Numbered from the stretch's first letter, positions 1 to 11,589 are shown. The stretch: 30,784 nucleotides of DNA from Cerioporus squamosus (GCA_022592435.1 JABYQS010000324.1:1-30784), one strand, 5' to 3'. Program-made: numbers and translations. The notes: generated by a model not told the origin, from the sequence alone.

Positions 1-562
1 TTCGATGCGAGCTGAGTCAGGAGAGATACGCACCGAAGCCTGTGCCCGTCGTGCCCGTGCCCGTTCCAGTTCCACCTAAGTTCCGAACATGGGGTTGGCT
101 GGTGGCTGTTGCTGCTGCTGTTGGGGCTGCCCGAACGCGCTGGTCGAGCCGAATGCTGAGAAAGTGACAAAGCGGTCAGGTTGAAAGGGCGCGAAATGAG
201 TCGTCATAAAGCGTGCTTACCGCCGGAACCGAAGGCAGATGGCTGTCCAAACGCAGAGGGCTGCTGCTGCTGGTTCTGCTGGGTGCTCCCCCACGTGGAC
301 GACACATTGCCAGAGCCAAACATTTTTGTGGGCGGGGGTCGTGTCGCGTCGTCGTGGTCGTCGTGAGCTCAGTGTTGTTCCACAAGCGCCCGCATTGTCT
401 CGATTCCCCCTTTCGCGCGGAGCTCCAAACGCGATCACGGGTCCGGCGGCCCTAGGCGCCTAAGTTTTGACGAAGCGCCCACTGCAGAGCGCAATTTCGC
501 GGACTTGAGCTCAGCTTCAGCCTTCAGTTCGACCAGGCCGTCCGTCTTCCTCGCTGCTCGCT
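1..562. other. Upstream region of the RNA polymerase I gene; no gene seen
   Basis: This GC-rich stretch lies upstream of the RPA135-like start codon. Short open frames exist on both strands at about 176-463, but they overlap each other, show no recognisable domain and have low-complexity Arg/Ser composition. The last 70 bases before the ATG are pyrimidine-rich with many CTC/TTC runs, as is common just upstream of highly expressed fungal genes, so the Pol I promoter and 5' UTR are probably here. The left edge could carry regulatory DNA of a gene outside the window. Confidence 0.5.
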
Positions 563-3500
563 ATGCCTGACGGCTCTTCTCGCCCAGCAAAGCGCGTCAA
601 GAGCACATTCAACACTCTAGAGCGCGAGAAGAACTTCAAGAACCCACCCAAGGATGCCTCCGTCGTTCCGATCCTGAACGAGTTCGTGACCCCGCACCTC
701 GAATCTTTCAACGCGCTCTTCGACGACTCCGGACTACCTGCTGGTGACGGAGATGGCAAAGGACTGCTGCATCTGGGTCTGCAAGACATTGGGAAGCGTG
801 TGGTCTTTGACGGGAAGGGAGACATCGGCATGGAGAGCGGCCAGAGGGGATGGGGCAACCGTCTCACCAGTAAGTACCTCGTTTGTGCCGCCTCAACCGT
901 GTGTTAACACCGGAGCAGTGTGGTACGAGCAAGTCAGCGTTGCTCGTCCAATGGTTCCCGAAAGAGACAGGGATGCTGTGGAACGCAGGGTGTTTCCCAC
1001 CGAGGTGAGCTCATCCCCTCAGTTATCCGACGCTGGACATTGGACGCTCTCAGAGTTCATGCCTCTTACTATCATGATCGGCATCTCATTTGGCTCATTT
1101 TTATTTGGCTATGAGTCATTGGATGTGTATGTGTGTTCAACGGAACTGGCCAAGGGGACTGGGAAGGGGTATTCAGCCTCAACGTGCTACGTGAAGGCTG
1201 CAGGTTCCTGGCCGCCTTGCTTTTCCGAGAGCGTCCAGAAGCAGCCTTGCTGTGGGTCTTGTGTTCAGGATCTTTCTAACCATACACGACTTACGGTCCC
1301 CAGGCTCGCGAACGCCTCACCTCTTACCGCGGCCGCATGATGGTCAAGATATGCTGGCAAGTCAATGACGGACCGGTCGAAACAGAAATGAGGGATTGCG
1401 GTCTCCTCCCGATCATGGTCAGAGTAAGTAACATCATACGTGCCTCCTACCCGCCGCATCCGACTAACCTCCACTTAGTCGGTTCGGTGCAATCTCCGCG
1501 GCATGTCTTCAGCGGACCTCGTCAAGCACCATGAAGAGCCCGAAGAGTTCGGTGGGTACTTCGTCATCAACGGCAACGAACGTCTCATACGCTACCTCAT
1601 CCTTCCTCGTCGACATCATGTCATTTCCCTCATTCGACCGTCTTTCGTCAACCGCGGTCCTTCCTACACCCCCTACGCCGTCCAGATTCGCTGCGTCCGT
1701 CCTGATCAAACCAGCGTCACGAACACCCTTCATTATCTCTCTAATGGCAGCGCCATGCTTCGCTTCAGCTGGAGGAAGCAGGAGTATGTCATCCCTATCA
1801 TGCTGATCCTCAAGGCGCTAGTCTCTGCCTCTGACAAGGAGATCTTCGAGGGCGTCATGATGCAGGACTACGAGGACACGTTCTTGTCTGACCGGGTGGA
1901 GCTCCTCTTGCGAAGCTTCAAGATGTACAGTCTCTACACCGGCGACCAATGCCTGCAGTACCTGGGTGACAAGTTCCGCGTGGTGGTGAACATGCCGGAA
2001 GATTGGACAAATCAGGCTATTGGCGTGTGGTTGATCAACAAGGTCGTCCTCGTTCACCTGCAGAACCCTCGAGACAAGTTCCGCATGCTCCTGTGAGTTC
2101 ACCCTTCGATAGCAGCTTGAGTCGCATACTGACGCGTCGTGACCAGGTTTATGCTGAGGAAGCTATATGCAGTTGTCTCGAAGTCATGTAGCGTTGACAA
2201 CCCCGACTCGCCTCAGCACCAGGAAGTGCTCCTTCCGGGTACCCTGTATGGGATGATCGTCAAGGAACGCCTGGAGGAAGCTTTGAATGGTTTCCGAGAG
2301 GGGATCGCCATCGATGTCCGGACTTCGAACCCCGCGGTCGACTTCTTCGACAGTACGTGCGGACGTCCCTGACTACATAGCGATACTGATTGTGTTATTA
2401 CAGAGCGGTACATTAAGAAGGTCCTGGCCCGGACGAACTACGACATTGGCTCGAAGATGTCAAACTTCCTCGCAACCGGTAACCTCGTGTCGCCGACTGG
2501 TCTTGACCTCCAGCAAGCGTCCGGGTTCACCATCGTCGCCGAGAAGCTGAACTGGATGCGGTACATTAGTCACTTCCGCTCGATCCACAGAGGTGCCTTC
2601 TTCGCCGAGCTCAAGACGACGACTGTCCGGAAGCTCCTTCCAGAAGCATGGGGTTTCCTCTGCCCCGTGCACACTCCTGATGGTTCCCCCTGCGGTCTCC
2701 TCAACCACCTTTCCCGCACATGCCGCATCGTCACAGCACCTCTCTCCGTCGCCCACATCCCCGCGCTCCTCGCTGCCCATGGGATGACCCAGGCGTTTAC
2801 ACCCTCTGTCGACGGCCGGCGTAACCTCTGCATCCAGCTGGACGGTAGTCTCATTGGCTGGGCCCCGGCAGCTGTTTGCAAGCAGCTCGCGACAAGTCTG
2901 CGGATATGGAAGACGGAGGGGAAGCACAACGTGCCGCTCGACCTCGAGATCGGGTTCGTGCCGGTGTCGAAGGGCGGACAATACCCGGGGCTGTACCTCT
3001 TCGCGAGCCGCTCTCGAATGATGCGGCCCGTAAAGTACTTGGCGAACGGGAGAGACGACCAGGTCGGGTCGTTCGAGCAGGTGTACATGGACATCGCATG
3101 TACACCAGCGGAGATCGAGGACGGGGTGTCCACGCACGTGGAGCACTCACCGACGAACTTCCTGTCGATTCTCGCGAACCTTACGCCGTTCTCGGACTTC
3201 AACCAGGTGAGCACCTCCTTCCGCGCGTCTTCTCTGCACATCTGACTCGTACATTGGTCAACAGAGTCCGCGTAACATCTACCAGTGCCAGATGGGTAAG
3301 CAGACTATGGGAACACCCGCTACCGCGCTCCAGCACCGGACGGACAACAAGTTGTACCGCTTACAAACCGGCCAGACACCAGTCGTGCGGCCGGCGCTGC
3401 ACAACACGTACGGCATGGACTCGTTCCCGAATGGCACCAACGCCATCGTTGCGGTCATCTCGTACACCGGATACGACATGGAGGACGCCATGATTCTGAA

Positions 3501-5019
3501 CAAGTCGGCGCACGAGCGCGGGTTCGGATACGGGACTGTGTACAAGTCATACACGGTTGACCTGCAGGAGCTCACAGGCTCACGGCGTGCGACATCGGCG
3601 CCCACACTTCACTTCGGCTTGGGACCGGAGATCCGCACGGAAGAGGGTCCTAAACAGCATCCTGCTGCGAAACTGATCGACGTCGATGGCCTGCCGTTTG
3701 TTGGGGCAAGGCTCAACCCGGGCGACCCCATCGCCGGGTACTTCGACGATACGATTGGCAAGACGAAGTTCTCGAAGTACAAGGGTGATGAGGTTGCCTA
3801 CGTAGATACGGTTCGTCTTCTTGGTGAGTTGAGCCCAGCTTCCCCTCAACTTCTCGACTGATGTTTTGTGTTGATAGGCAGTGACGCTGGCGATCAAGAG
3901 CTGCAAAAGATCAACATCACCCTACGTATCACCCGTGCGCCTGTCATTGGTGACAAGTTCTCCTCGCGACACGGACAGAAGGGTGTTTGCTCGCAGAAGT
4001 GGCCAGCCATCGACATGCCGTTCTCGGAAAGCGGCATGCAGCCCGACGTCATTATCAACCCACACGCCTTCCCGTCGCGTATGACCATCGGCATGTTGGT
4101 CGAGAGCATGGCAGGCAAAGCTGGCGCCATGCACGGCCTCGCCCAGGATGCCACACCATTCCAGTAAGTCAACTTGTTCCCTGATTCCGGCTGCCCGCAA
4201 GCGTCATTGCCTCGGTCGCCCCTGACGATCCCCCACGCACACAGGTTCACGGAAGAAGACACGGCGATCGAATACTTCGGCGAACAACTCCTCGCCGCAG
4301 GGTACAACTACTATGGGAACGAACCGATGTACTCCGGGATCACCGGCCAGGAGTTCGCAGCGGACATCTACATCGGCGTCGTGTACTACCAGCGCCTGCG
4401 ACACATGGTCCTCGACAAGTTCCAGGTGCGGACGACGGGACCCGTCGACCCAGTGACGCGCCAGCCCGTCAAGGTAAGCCAAATCCACTATTCCGCCCCG
4501 TTCGCCAAGATGAATTTTAACCACCGCCTACTGCAGGGTCGGAAACGCGCTGGTGGTATTCGTTTCGGAGAGATGGAGCGCGACGCCCTCATCGCGCACG
4601 GGACGGCCTTCCTCCTTCAAGACCGTCTCATGAACTGCTCGGATTACTCCACTGCTTGGGTGTGCAGGACGTGCGGAAGCCTGATCTCACTCGGGTACGA
4701 CGACGTCAGCCTGGGCGAGATGGTTATCGGCGCGTCGGGCTCGCTCAAACCTACGGGACCGGGTGGCGAGTACTGCAGAGTGTGTCGCGCCGCAGCGGAG
4801 GAAGAGGAGGCAAGACAGCGGCAAGCCTTGGCTAATGGACGCGCACCCGCCGCGGTCAACGGTCACGCTGACGTCCGTGTCTCGATACCGTCCCAGCACG
4901 TCCTCGGACCAGCGGCAAAGGGCGGCGACATGGACATCATCGCCGTACCGTATGTTTTCCGGTATCTCTGCGCCGAGCTCGCGTCCATGGGTATCAAGGT
5001 CTCTTTGGAGGTTCGGTAA
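563..5019 (+). CDS. RPA135: DNA-directed RNA polymerase I subunit RPA2 (135 kDa)
   Basis: This is the second-largest catalytic subunit of RNA polymerase I, which transcribes the 35S rRNA precursor in the nucleolus. The model has ten exons: 563-869, 919-1004, 1304-1423, 1479-2092, 2147-2352, 2404-3206, 3265-3823, 3878-4163, 4245-4473, 4537-5019. It gives 1230 residues, close to the roughly 1200 of yeast Rpa135, and all phases close. Visible landmarks include the protrusion/lobe stretch [20 protein letters not shown], the TGYDMEDAM hybrid-binding stretch near residue 785, [12 protein letters not shown] at about 923-934 (the most conserved beta-subunit motif), and a C-terminal zinc ribbon with Cys 1113, 1116, 1150 and 1153. 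The C-terminus ends in a clamp-anchor type segment ([20 protein letters not shown]). Intron 2 (299 nt) is much longer than the other introns (49-81 nt). The start at 563 begins [14 protein letters not shown] and is followed by strong family similarity ([12 protein letters not shown]). The identification is very secure; single splice sites are predictions. Confidence 0.97.
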
Positions 5020-5681
5020 ATGGTCCGTGCGCTGTCCATATCCTGGTTGTTCCGTCCTGCTTGCATTTGTTTTCGATGTCTGCACAGACTGCTGTATTAG
5101 TAGGTGTATCGATCGCGCCGCAAAAGTAACTACATGTTTATCGCATATATCTAATGATGGTCATTATTGATATCTGCATGTCCGCGGCCCAAAGGTTGGG
5201 CGGCTGCACTGTGCAAGACGAAGTTAAGTTAAGGGAACGGAGTCTGATGCTTGGCAGGCAGGGATCGGACGTCGATTCGGACTCCAGCGTCCAGCACCGC
5301 ATGAGTCCAACCATAGGTTCCAGCCATTCTTTCATGGTAGCTTCCTCTTCAGAGCCCCCCCCCACGCTCGAGCACGAGTTGATTCCGACCAAGGCATGCC
5401 GACGGCGCTATGCAAAAAGTTATCCGTCCATCGGTCTCTTGCTGTATGAGCACTCGCTCAGAGCAGTGCCCGTTGAAGAGTTTAGCGCAAGGTATGTAAC
5501 GAATCGTTGTACCGCTCCTGGCCTAAACCGCGCTCGAAGGCGGCTTCAAGGTACCTCTACCAGAGGAACATGTTTGAGAAACAACATCAAGTTCGGTCGA
5601 GAGCCGGCCCACAGATGATTCACAGCCTGATAGAAGCATTAGTACTATGAAATTCACAACTGATAGTCGCATGGCACTGAA
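5020..5681. other. Convergent 3' region between RPA135 and the flavin monooxygenase
   Basis: Two genes converge here, so this 660-nt stretch should hold both 3' UTRs and polyadenylation signals. An open frame on the plus strand (5154-5618) has no recognisable domain and no splice-supported extension. A run of nine C lies near 5357-5365. I see no gene. Confidence 0.5.
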
Positions 5682-7843
5682 TTAAGCCTTCTTCCCAGCA
5701 CGCTTTGCGTCGCGCTCCTCCTTGAGCGTGCTAATCTCCTTCAAATCGACAACCTTGAAAGGCCAGGTCAACCAGTTCCCTCCGCTCCGCATCACAGGAA
5801 GACCCAAATCGTCCAGCAAGTCGTCCGCATGCTGAGGCCAACTATCCATAACGTCAGTGCAAGTACCGTACTCAGGCAACGGAGGGGATACTCACGACCA
5901 AAATGCCAGATAGCTCGTGTGACTGGCGTTGAGCGCGGTTGGGATCTGCGGGTAGCGCACTTTCAGCCACGCCGCGCAGCGTTGAGACTCAGCCAGTGCG
6001 TCCTGCGGGGTCGCTGGAAGACGCATATCGTCTCCGAGGAAGTATGACGAGATCCAGTGCGAGGTGATCTCGATCGTATATCCGTAGTTGGGCGAGACCT
6101 GCCGGACTCTCAGCGTACGGACACTCGTTACGCACATGAAGACGTACCACAGCGCCGTTCACAGCAAAGTCGCGCCTGTCGATGTGCTTGTATGGCACAA
6201 TGCCGCGATACATCGTCGAAGACCAACGTTTCGCGTCAGGGTGCAGGGGAGGAGGGTTTGCGAGTGTGTTGTACTTCCACTCGTAGGGAGTCGCGTTGTC
6301 GGCTTGCTGGGGAGACAAGCTGAGGTCGTCCATTGATTGCGCTGCGCGGATATGTCAGCTCCACCAACTCTTTCGATATGCGCCTCACTGACCATCGAAG
6401 ATATCGGGCCAGGAGGAAGCGTAGCCTGTAGCGATGACTACTGCGCTGGCGGGGAGCGCTCTCCCATCTGCTAGCATAACTCCTTCCTTGGTATACCCGG
6501 AGACACGCCCGGGGCAGACAACCTCAATCTTACCCGCTACCGCCAGCGCGTGAAAGCCGTCCGTTCGAGGAACTCCTTCGTCATTGACGCGAATATGCCA
6601 ATAAGGGGAAACTGTTGTACGCAATGGTGAGTCTGTAGGAATCCCCGTGGCCTGCAACTGCAGGAGTTTAAGATAAGGAAGGAGGCTTGCGACTAGCGGG
6701 ACACACGTACCGAACTATCAACTAAACCGTGCCACATGAAGTCGACGATCTTCTTCCCCAACCACGTTGTGTGCATGAAACGTCTGTGTAGAGTGAGTCT
6801 GGCTGCCATCTCTGAAGTAAGATAAGCGTACTCGAGGAATGTTCGTAAGTGGATGTGCGGCGAGAATAGCGATAGGAGCCTGGAGGATCTTGAGCAGCGT
6901 TTTCACCCAGCTGCTTTGATTGCCTACCTGCTCTTCCGGATGAAGTCCGGTAATGGCTTCGGTCCGGCGGTGAATGCGTCAAAGTCTGGACAAACGATTG
7001 TGACTGTCCGACCTTCGTTCGCCAGGTAAGCGCATATGCTGAGCGCGATGGAGGTTAGGTACGTGTAACAGACTTGAGCACATACTTACTCTTGCGCGGA
7101 TTTCCCTCCGCCGACGACTACAACGGGTGAAACTGGGGTTTGGTCGGCAGGAGGTACTGCTACCAGGAGGTCTTCCATCTTGGCTCCGAAGTCTATGCTA
7201 TGGAAGACCATTCCCTGGAATCCCGATGCTTGAGCTGTGCTCAACTTTAGCTCTTCGGGTATGTGAGCGGTATTGCATCCCTTCAAAAACACAGTCGAGT
7301 CAGCTCGTTGGGCACTGATGTTGATATCGTACTCACGCCAGTGCACAGGACGATCCTTGCATACTCCCTCCTCTCTAGCGCCGACGTCTTCCGATCGAGC
7401 ACAGTGACTACCCAGCCCGTCCCCGCCGACGCACGGCGAACGTTCTTCACTTCTTTCTCGAACTGGATCTTACCCTCAAGAAACTTGGAAGCGAAGGCTT
7501 TCATGTATCTGGATAGATCGCTGCCGGTCAGGCGCGTGTCCGTAGCGGCCTCGGTGGCGGGCGACGGCATGTCCAAGGGTGACAAGCGATACTCGCCATG
7601 AACACTGTGAGGATGAGTTGTCAGAGCACAGAACGGCCTTGTTGTAAAAGCTTACTTATTGAGGTAAAGTCCAGGATAGATACGACCCTTCACCCATACT
7701 CCTCCCACCTCGGCATCACGAGTCAAGACATGCACATCCGTAAAACCGTCCTGCAGCAGAGTGTGCGCAGTGATGAGGCCTGCGACGCCCGCCCCAATCA
7801 CAGCGACAGCACCAAGCCGAGGATGGTTCGGTGACGAGGACAT
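5682..7843 (-). CDS. Flavin-containing monooxygenase (FAD/NADPH)
   Basis: This is a class-B type flavoprotein monooxygenase that should use FAD, NADPH and O2 to oxygenate a heteroatom or carbonyl of a small molecule. Ten exons on the minus strand: 7843-7656, 7604-7337, 7280-7090, 7038-6928, 6879-6832, 6783-6711, 6657-6393, 6341-6148, 6098-5896, 5841-5682. They give 566 residues with all phases closing. The FAD Rossmann motif GAGVAG lies at residues 17-22, the FMO fingerprint FxGxxxHxxx(Y/F) is exact at 173-183 (FQGMVFHSIDF), the NADPH motif GGGKSAQD lies at 209-216, and the ATGY motif lies at 369-372. The C-terminus (SGGNWLTWPFKVVDLKEI) is like that of many mushroom FMO homologues as I recall them. 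A GT..AG interval at about 7918-7881, just upstream of the chosen ATG, looks like a 5'-UTR intron. The gene is divergent from the first UstYa-like gene, which suggests a tailoring role in the same pathway. The substrate is unknown. Confidence 0.93.
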
Positions 7844-8488
7844 GGATACGTTCACGATGTCGTACACTGTCCGCTGCCTGTAGAGTGGGTAAATGAGTGT
7901 AGAGTTCACACTCACTGGGCGCGTGGCTCACAAGATGCAGAGCGAGGGTGCTACGCGTTTACGGCGTCGTTTCGGGTCGCACACGTATGGGTGGGTGGAG
8001 AGAGTAGGCTGAACGAGTCCTTGGGTACCGCGAACGCATCAAGGTGTGGACCATCAGACTGGGAATGGCATGATTGCTCACTGTCCCATGAAGTCGGCTT
8101 GCCGACCGCGGGTGTTGTTGAAAAGACCCTGATATGTAAAGGAATCCAGGCTGTCCCCTGGGTGTAGTCGTTTGTGGGCGCACGGGCGGCGACGTTGGCT
8201 CTACACCCGCGGCCGCATGGGTGGGCGTAGTGGGAAAGGACCCTGTCAGAAGCTTCGAGCACATGCCCCAGCCTTACCAATAGGTCTATCTCGGAGGAAC
8301 AGGCATGCCATAGTGCCGCCGAAGAAGGGGCAACAAGAAATTTCTCGACAGAGGCCCGCGTTTGCAAAGGTTTGCAAGCATGAGAGCTGCAAAACGGCGC
8401 CGTCAGCATGCGCTAAACTTCGAGGCGCCAGTGCGGAGTTTCGGCCAGCGAAGCTGCCGTAAGTACCTCCCTTAGCCTACGTGGGACT

Positions 8489-8503
8489 CCGACTCGGAGT
8501 CGG
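8489..8503. repeat. Perfect inverted repeat CCGACTC-G-GAGTCGG in the divergent promoter
   Basis: Seven-base arms flank a single central base. The outer ends form CCG and CGG triplets, the half-site type recognised by Zn2Cys6 transcription factors. Its place between two divergent genes of the proposed cluster makes it a candidate operator. That a factor binds here is inference. Confidence 0.45.
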
Positions 8504-8513
8504 ATTCAGAATC
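8503..8513. repeat. Second inverted repeat GATTC-A-GAATC abutting the first
   Basis: Five-base arms around one central base, sharing its first G with the end of the preceding palindrome. Two adjacent odd-centred palindromes in a promoter may form a composite protein-binding site. A short palindrome alone could be chance. Confidence 0.3.
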
Positions 8514-8957
8514 AGAGCAGCCAACTTGCACAACCACTCTCACCTGCCCATATCGCAGCCCTTCAAACCTCAGCTACCGAATCTTTCGCGCGCGGCCTTC
8601 TGCAGGCCGTAATCATGACACCTTGAGCGCGATTGACAGATCTTCACATCTCACTGCTCAGTCCCTGCACAAGGAGCACTAGAGCACGCCAGGTGAAGTC
8701 CGCCCCAGAAAGCGGGACCTCTGCGAGTAATTCCTTGCGACATTCGAATTCCCCACTGCAGCGCCCATTTGAATATAATGAACTGCAACTCTCGGTTCAC
8801 TGCCTCGCCAGCCGTTGGGCGATCGAAGTAGTCCCAACCTTCAGCGCGAGGACAGTGTGCCGACACTGATTTTTGAACGATTCTAGGTTAGTGCTCTATA
8901 TGTGTGCATTGTGTAGACCAAGATGACTCTTGCTGACTGTGCCAGGCTCAGATAACC

Positions 8958-9645
8958 ATGCGCACAACGCTTTCCTTGTCTACCGCAGTCATTTGCGCCC
9001 TGGCATCTTTGACCGGGGTCAACCTGATCAGCTCCTACCTCCTTGCGCGGGACTCCGACAAGGCTGTCTCGAGGACCGCAGCACGCGAATACTGTTCGTA
9101 TACCTCCTTCACTGGACTCTCAACATTGTTTCTCATCCTCTGTAGCATACGTCGGCGATGACTACCCCGAGCACTGGCCGTTACCGCCGGCAGACCCGGT
9201 CGCGCTCGTCGTAGAGGATCCGGCGCACTACCCAATCTTCGGCCCCGACGCACGCGAAGAATGGGCCAGTAGCACGCCCAAAGGCTTCGGGTACATGCGC
9301 CTTGGTCCAGAGCATCGCCCATTCTCGGTGTCGATGTTCCACGAGTACCATTGCCTCCGCGTCATGCGAGCAGGCCTTGCAGGCAACTACCGTCCCCAGA
9401 CCATCACACATATCGGACATTGCCTTGTTTACCTCCGCCAAATGATCCTTTGCGACCCCGACTTGACCCTGGAACCGCCCGACGCCCTCGCCCGCGACCT
9501 CGAGGTCGAACGTGCGGGTGCGATCCATGTCTGCAAGGATTGGAGGCAGGTCTACGACGCTATGGCGAGCAATTGGGAGAACTGGGTCAAAGTCCGTCCC
9601 GCCCCTGCTGCTCCGAACGCGACAGATATGGGCTTGAATGTCTGA
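8958..9645 (+). CDS. UstYa-like oxidase (DUF3328), copy with intact motifs
   Basis: UstYa-family (DUF3328) proteins are membrane-anchored copper-type oxidases or cyclases that modify ribosomal peptides and other metabolites in fungi. Two exons (8958-9093, 9146-9645) give 211 residues, within the usual 200-260. Residues about 7-30 form one hydrophobic segment, the usual N-terminal anchor. After the splice the protein reads YSYVGDDYPEHWPL, typical of the family. Both diagnostic HxxHC motifs are present: HEYHC at 111-115 and HIGHC at 134-138, the latter followed by LVYLRQMILC. The tail carries the family's CKDW block before WRQVYDAM. It faces a second family member across a convergent intergenic stretch and is divergent from a monooxygenase, as in ascomycete dikaritin loci. 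The family call is strong; the substrate is inference. Confidence 0.88.
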
Positions 9646-10117
9646 GCTCTGTAAGCCGGTAAGTACGTCATGTCTCATCTCGTGGACTTTCGAGCACTGG
9701 CTCATAGAACCCGTCGTGTCGCGCAGATCACCGCACGTACGCCGTCACTGACGCCCTATAAGCACGGTGCCATTAGCATTCGCATATACGAGGTGCATGT
9801 ATAAGATAGATGATAGTAGTCGGTACGCCGTTAAGGGTGTGACAGATATCGAGTGTAACCTTTGACATATAACATGACGCTCTCATACTTACTACGATGT
9901 CTATGACCTGCTCAATCCAGGCGTACAGAGGAGAAACACAATAGATTGACAACCCACGGTGATGGGTACAAGCGTACATGGTCTACTACTGTCGAAGCAC
10001 AGGTGGAAAACGAGACACAGCGGCATAGGATGTTTGCATTATACTTCGGTGTCCCTCTAGAGATGAGCGTAAGTACCACGGGTACAAGCAGGAGCAAATT
10101 CATACATACCTTCTACT
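9646..10117. other. Convergent 3' region between the two UstYa-like genes
   Basis: The two UstYa-like genes end toward each other here. The stretch is relatively AT-rich around 9770-9960, with no open frame showing a domain, and should hold both 3' UTRs. Confidence 0.5.
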
Positions 10118-10768
10118 TCACAGTGCTCGGACGTTGCGCTCGTGCGCCTCGTAGACGCCTCTCCAGTCTCGACATGTCATGAGACCCCAAGGCTGGACGG
10201 CATGGGGTCCCTCCGTGTCGATGACGGGCTCAAGACGCGTATCCCGACGGCACAGGAGCATCTGTCTCAAGTAACTGAGGCAGTGGTGTGCGGCGGGACT
10301 GGGACCGTCTGGTCTCAGCCCATCCCAAGCATTGTACGACTGACGGATGATGTCGAGGCATTGCAGCTGGTGGAACATGGACACTAGGAAGGGTTCATGG
10401 TTAGGACCGATCCACACGATCCCACCATTGGTAGGAACCAAAGAGGTCCATTCCCGGTTCGCCATGGTCGAGTTAAGCTCGTAGTGAACGGTCGGTTCGA
10501 AATACATCGCCTTCGGCGGGAGTTCCCCGAGATCCCAGACCGGCGACGTTCCTTGGTGCACGATACCTGCGCCACCAGTCAGTATGCCGCGGAGCCAGGA
10601 TCTTGCTCAAGACTTACGAGCAGCATGAATCCCAAGAGCCGCGTTACCCTGACGAGTTCGAGCCAAAAATACAGGAGTGAAGACAGTGAGGCATAATGTG
10701 GAGAGGACGGTGGCGACCACGTATGCTGTCAAGCGTTGCTTTGCTGCAGCGGAGAATGAGGAATCCAT
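10118..10768 (-). CDS. UstYa-like protein (DUF3328), copy with degenerate motifs
   Basis: Second UstYa-family protein, built from two exons (10768-10618, 10566-10118; 51-nt intron), 199 residues. Residues about 14-35 (TAYVVATVLSTLCLTVFTPV) are the membrane anchor. The family blocks are recognisable: WIGPNHEPFLVSMFHQLQCL, HHCLSYLRQMLLC, and CRDWRGVYEAH near the end. Both metal-ligand motifs differ from the consensus HxxHC: the first is HQLQC at 116-120 (second His replaced by Gln) and the second is AAHHC at 142-146 (first His replaced by Ala). Its convergent neighbour keeps all four histidines. This suggests either an accessory partner of the intact paralogue or a changed metal site. The family call is good; activity is uncertain. 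Confidence 0.85.
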
Positions 10769-11589
10769 GAATAGGAAGTGAGTGGTTCTGTAGGAAGTTG
10801 AACTGAACAGGGTGGGGGGTGACCGGTGACAGCTAGCACCAAAGCATCGCTTGACAGGCCCCCGGCGACTGTCAGTCCTCGCAAAAATGCGTACTGTATT
10901 CAATGCTCATCAATCAGTCGAACATCATCAACAGCGCCCGCGAATGCTGAGTACTTACTCCGAGAACCATTGGGGACAGGATTCGGATAAGTAGTACCGT
11001 ACGTACCTTGTTCTCAGCGGGACCCACAGGAGCCCACTGCAGCGCATGGTCCTCTGACTCCACTTCGATAACAACGCGGGAGGTTAGCAGGAACCAGATT
11101 CAGATGGGCGCAGTACTTACGAGCCTGAGGCAGGGCTGGGCATTCCGGGTCGGCGCTGCACTAGGTAGATGGCATCAGATGGCTGTTAGATGGCCGGAGT
11201 TTCCAACTGCATGCCCAAGTCGGGCCTCGGAAACCCTCGGAGCGCTGGAGGACTGCTAGCGACGACGGACACGGAGTCTAGATCTGTTTCCCATGCCTCT
11301 TGAGTCTTGAATTTCCGGGCTCAGCCAGCTTTCTGACGGCTTGCAACACCCATCGCTTCTTCTATGGCTAGCAAGCGCGATATTCTCATACGCCTACAGC
11401 TTCTCCGGAGCATGATGTCTCCTGGTGGCAGCGGCGCTTTCACGGCAGGGCACACGCAGTGAAGCCTTTCACAGCGGTTCGACTTTCTGCAGCCGGATCC
11501 CCGCAGTCGCCAAGGACAGGGCAGCCAGCCTCAGTCTACCTGCACTGGCTGAAGTCCGTACGCTGCTCAGAACACTGGTCCAAGGACTC
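10769..11589. promoter_or_regulatory. Divergent region between the second UstYa-like gene and the MFS transporter
   Basis: About 820 nt separate the two starts, so both promoters should lie here. An open frame continues in phase upstream of the transporter start from 11425, but its sequence is low-complexity and sits where a 5' UTR is expected. I see no additional gene and no strong palindrome. Confidence 0.45.

Larger units (their letters stand above)
7844..8957. promoter_or_regulatory. Divergent promoter region between the monooxygenase and the first UstYa-like gene
   Basis: This 1.1-kb interval separates two divergent genes and must contain both promoters. A minus-strand open frame of 152 codons (8409-7951) has no domain and no coding character. 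The striking content is a pair of abutting inverted repeats at 8489-8513 (listed separately). An AT-rich GAATATAATG element lies near 8771-8780, about 180 nt upstream of the plus-strand ATG. No gene is supported here. Confidence 0.55.

Noticed and set aside
744..1340. 198-codon plus-strand frame overlapping RPA135 exons 1-3
   Set aside because: It reads exon 1 in the wrong frame, only matches exon 2 by chance of intron phase, and runs through intron 2; it has no domain.
5154..5618. 154-codon plus-strand frame in the convergent 3' region
   Set aside because: No domain; sits where two 3' UTRs overlap and includes a homopolymeric C run.
6911..6927. A 17-nt intron or an in-frame TAG disrupting the monooxygenase
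   Set aside because: A normal 48-nt intron (6927-6880) using a later acceptor restores the reading frame and gives the family-like stretch LLSLFSPHIHLRTFLERFMH, so the gene is intact.
7951..8409. 152-codon minus-strand frame upstream of the monooxygenase
   Set aside because: No domain, unusual composition, and it lies in the divergent promoter; it crosses no conserved splice sites.
11425..11589. N-terminal extension of the MFS transporter
   Set aside because: In frame, but low-complexity and without family similarity; transporters of this class start with a short polar leader, so it is treated as 5' UTR.
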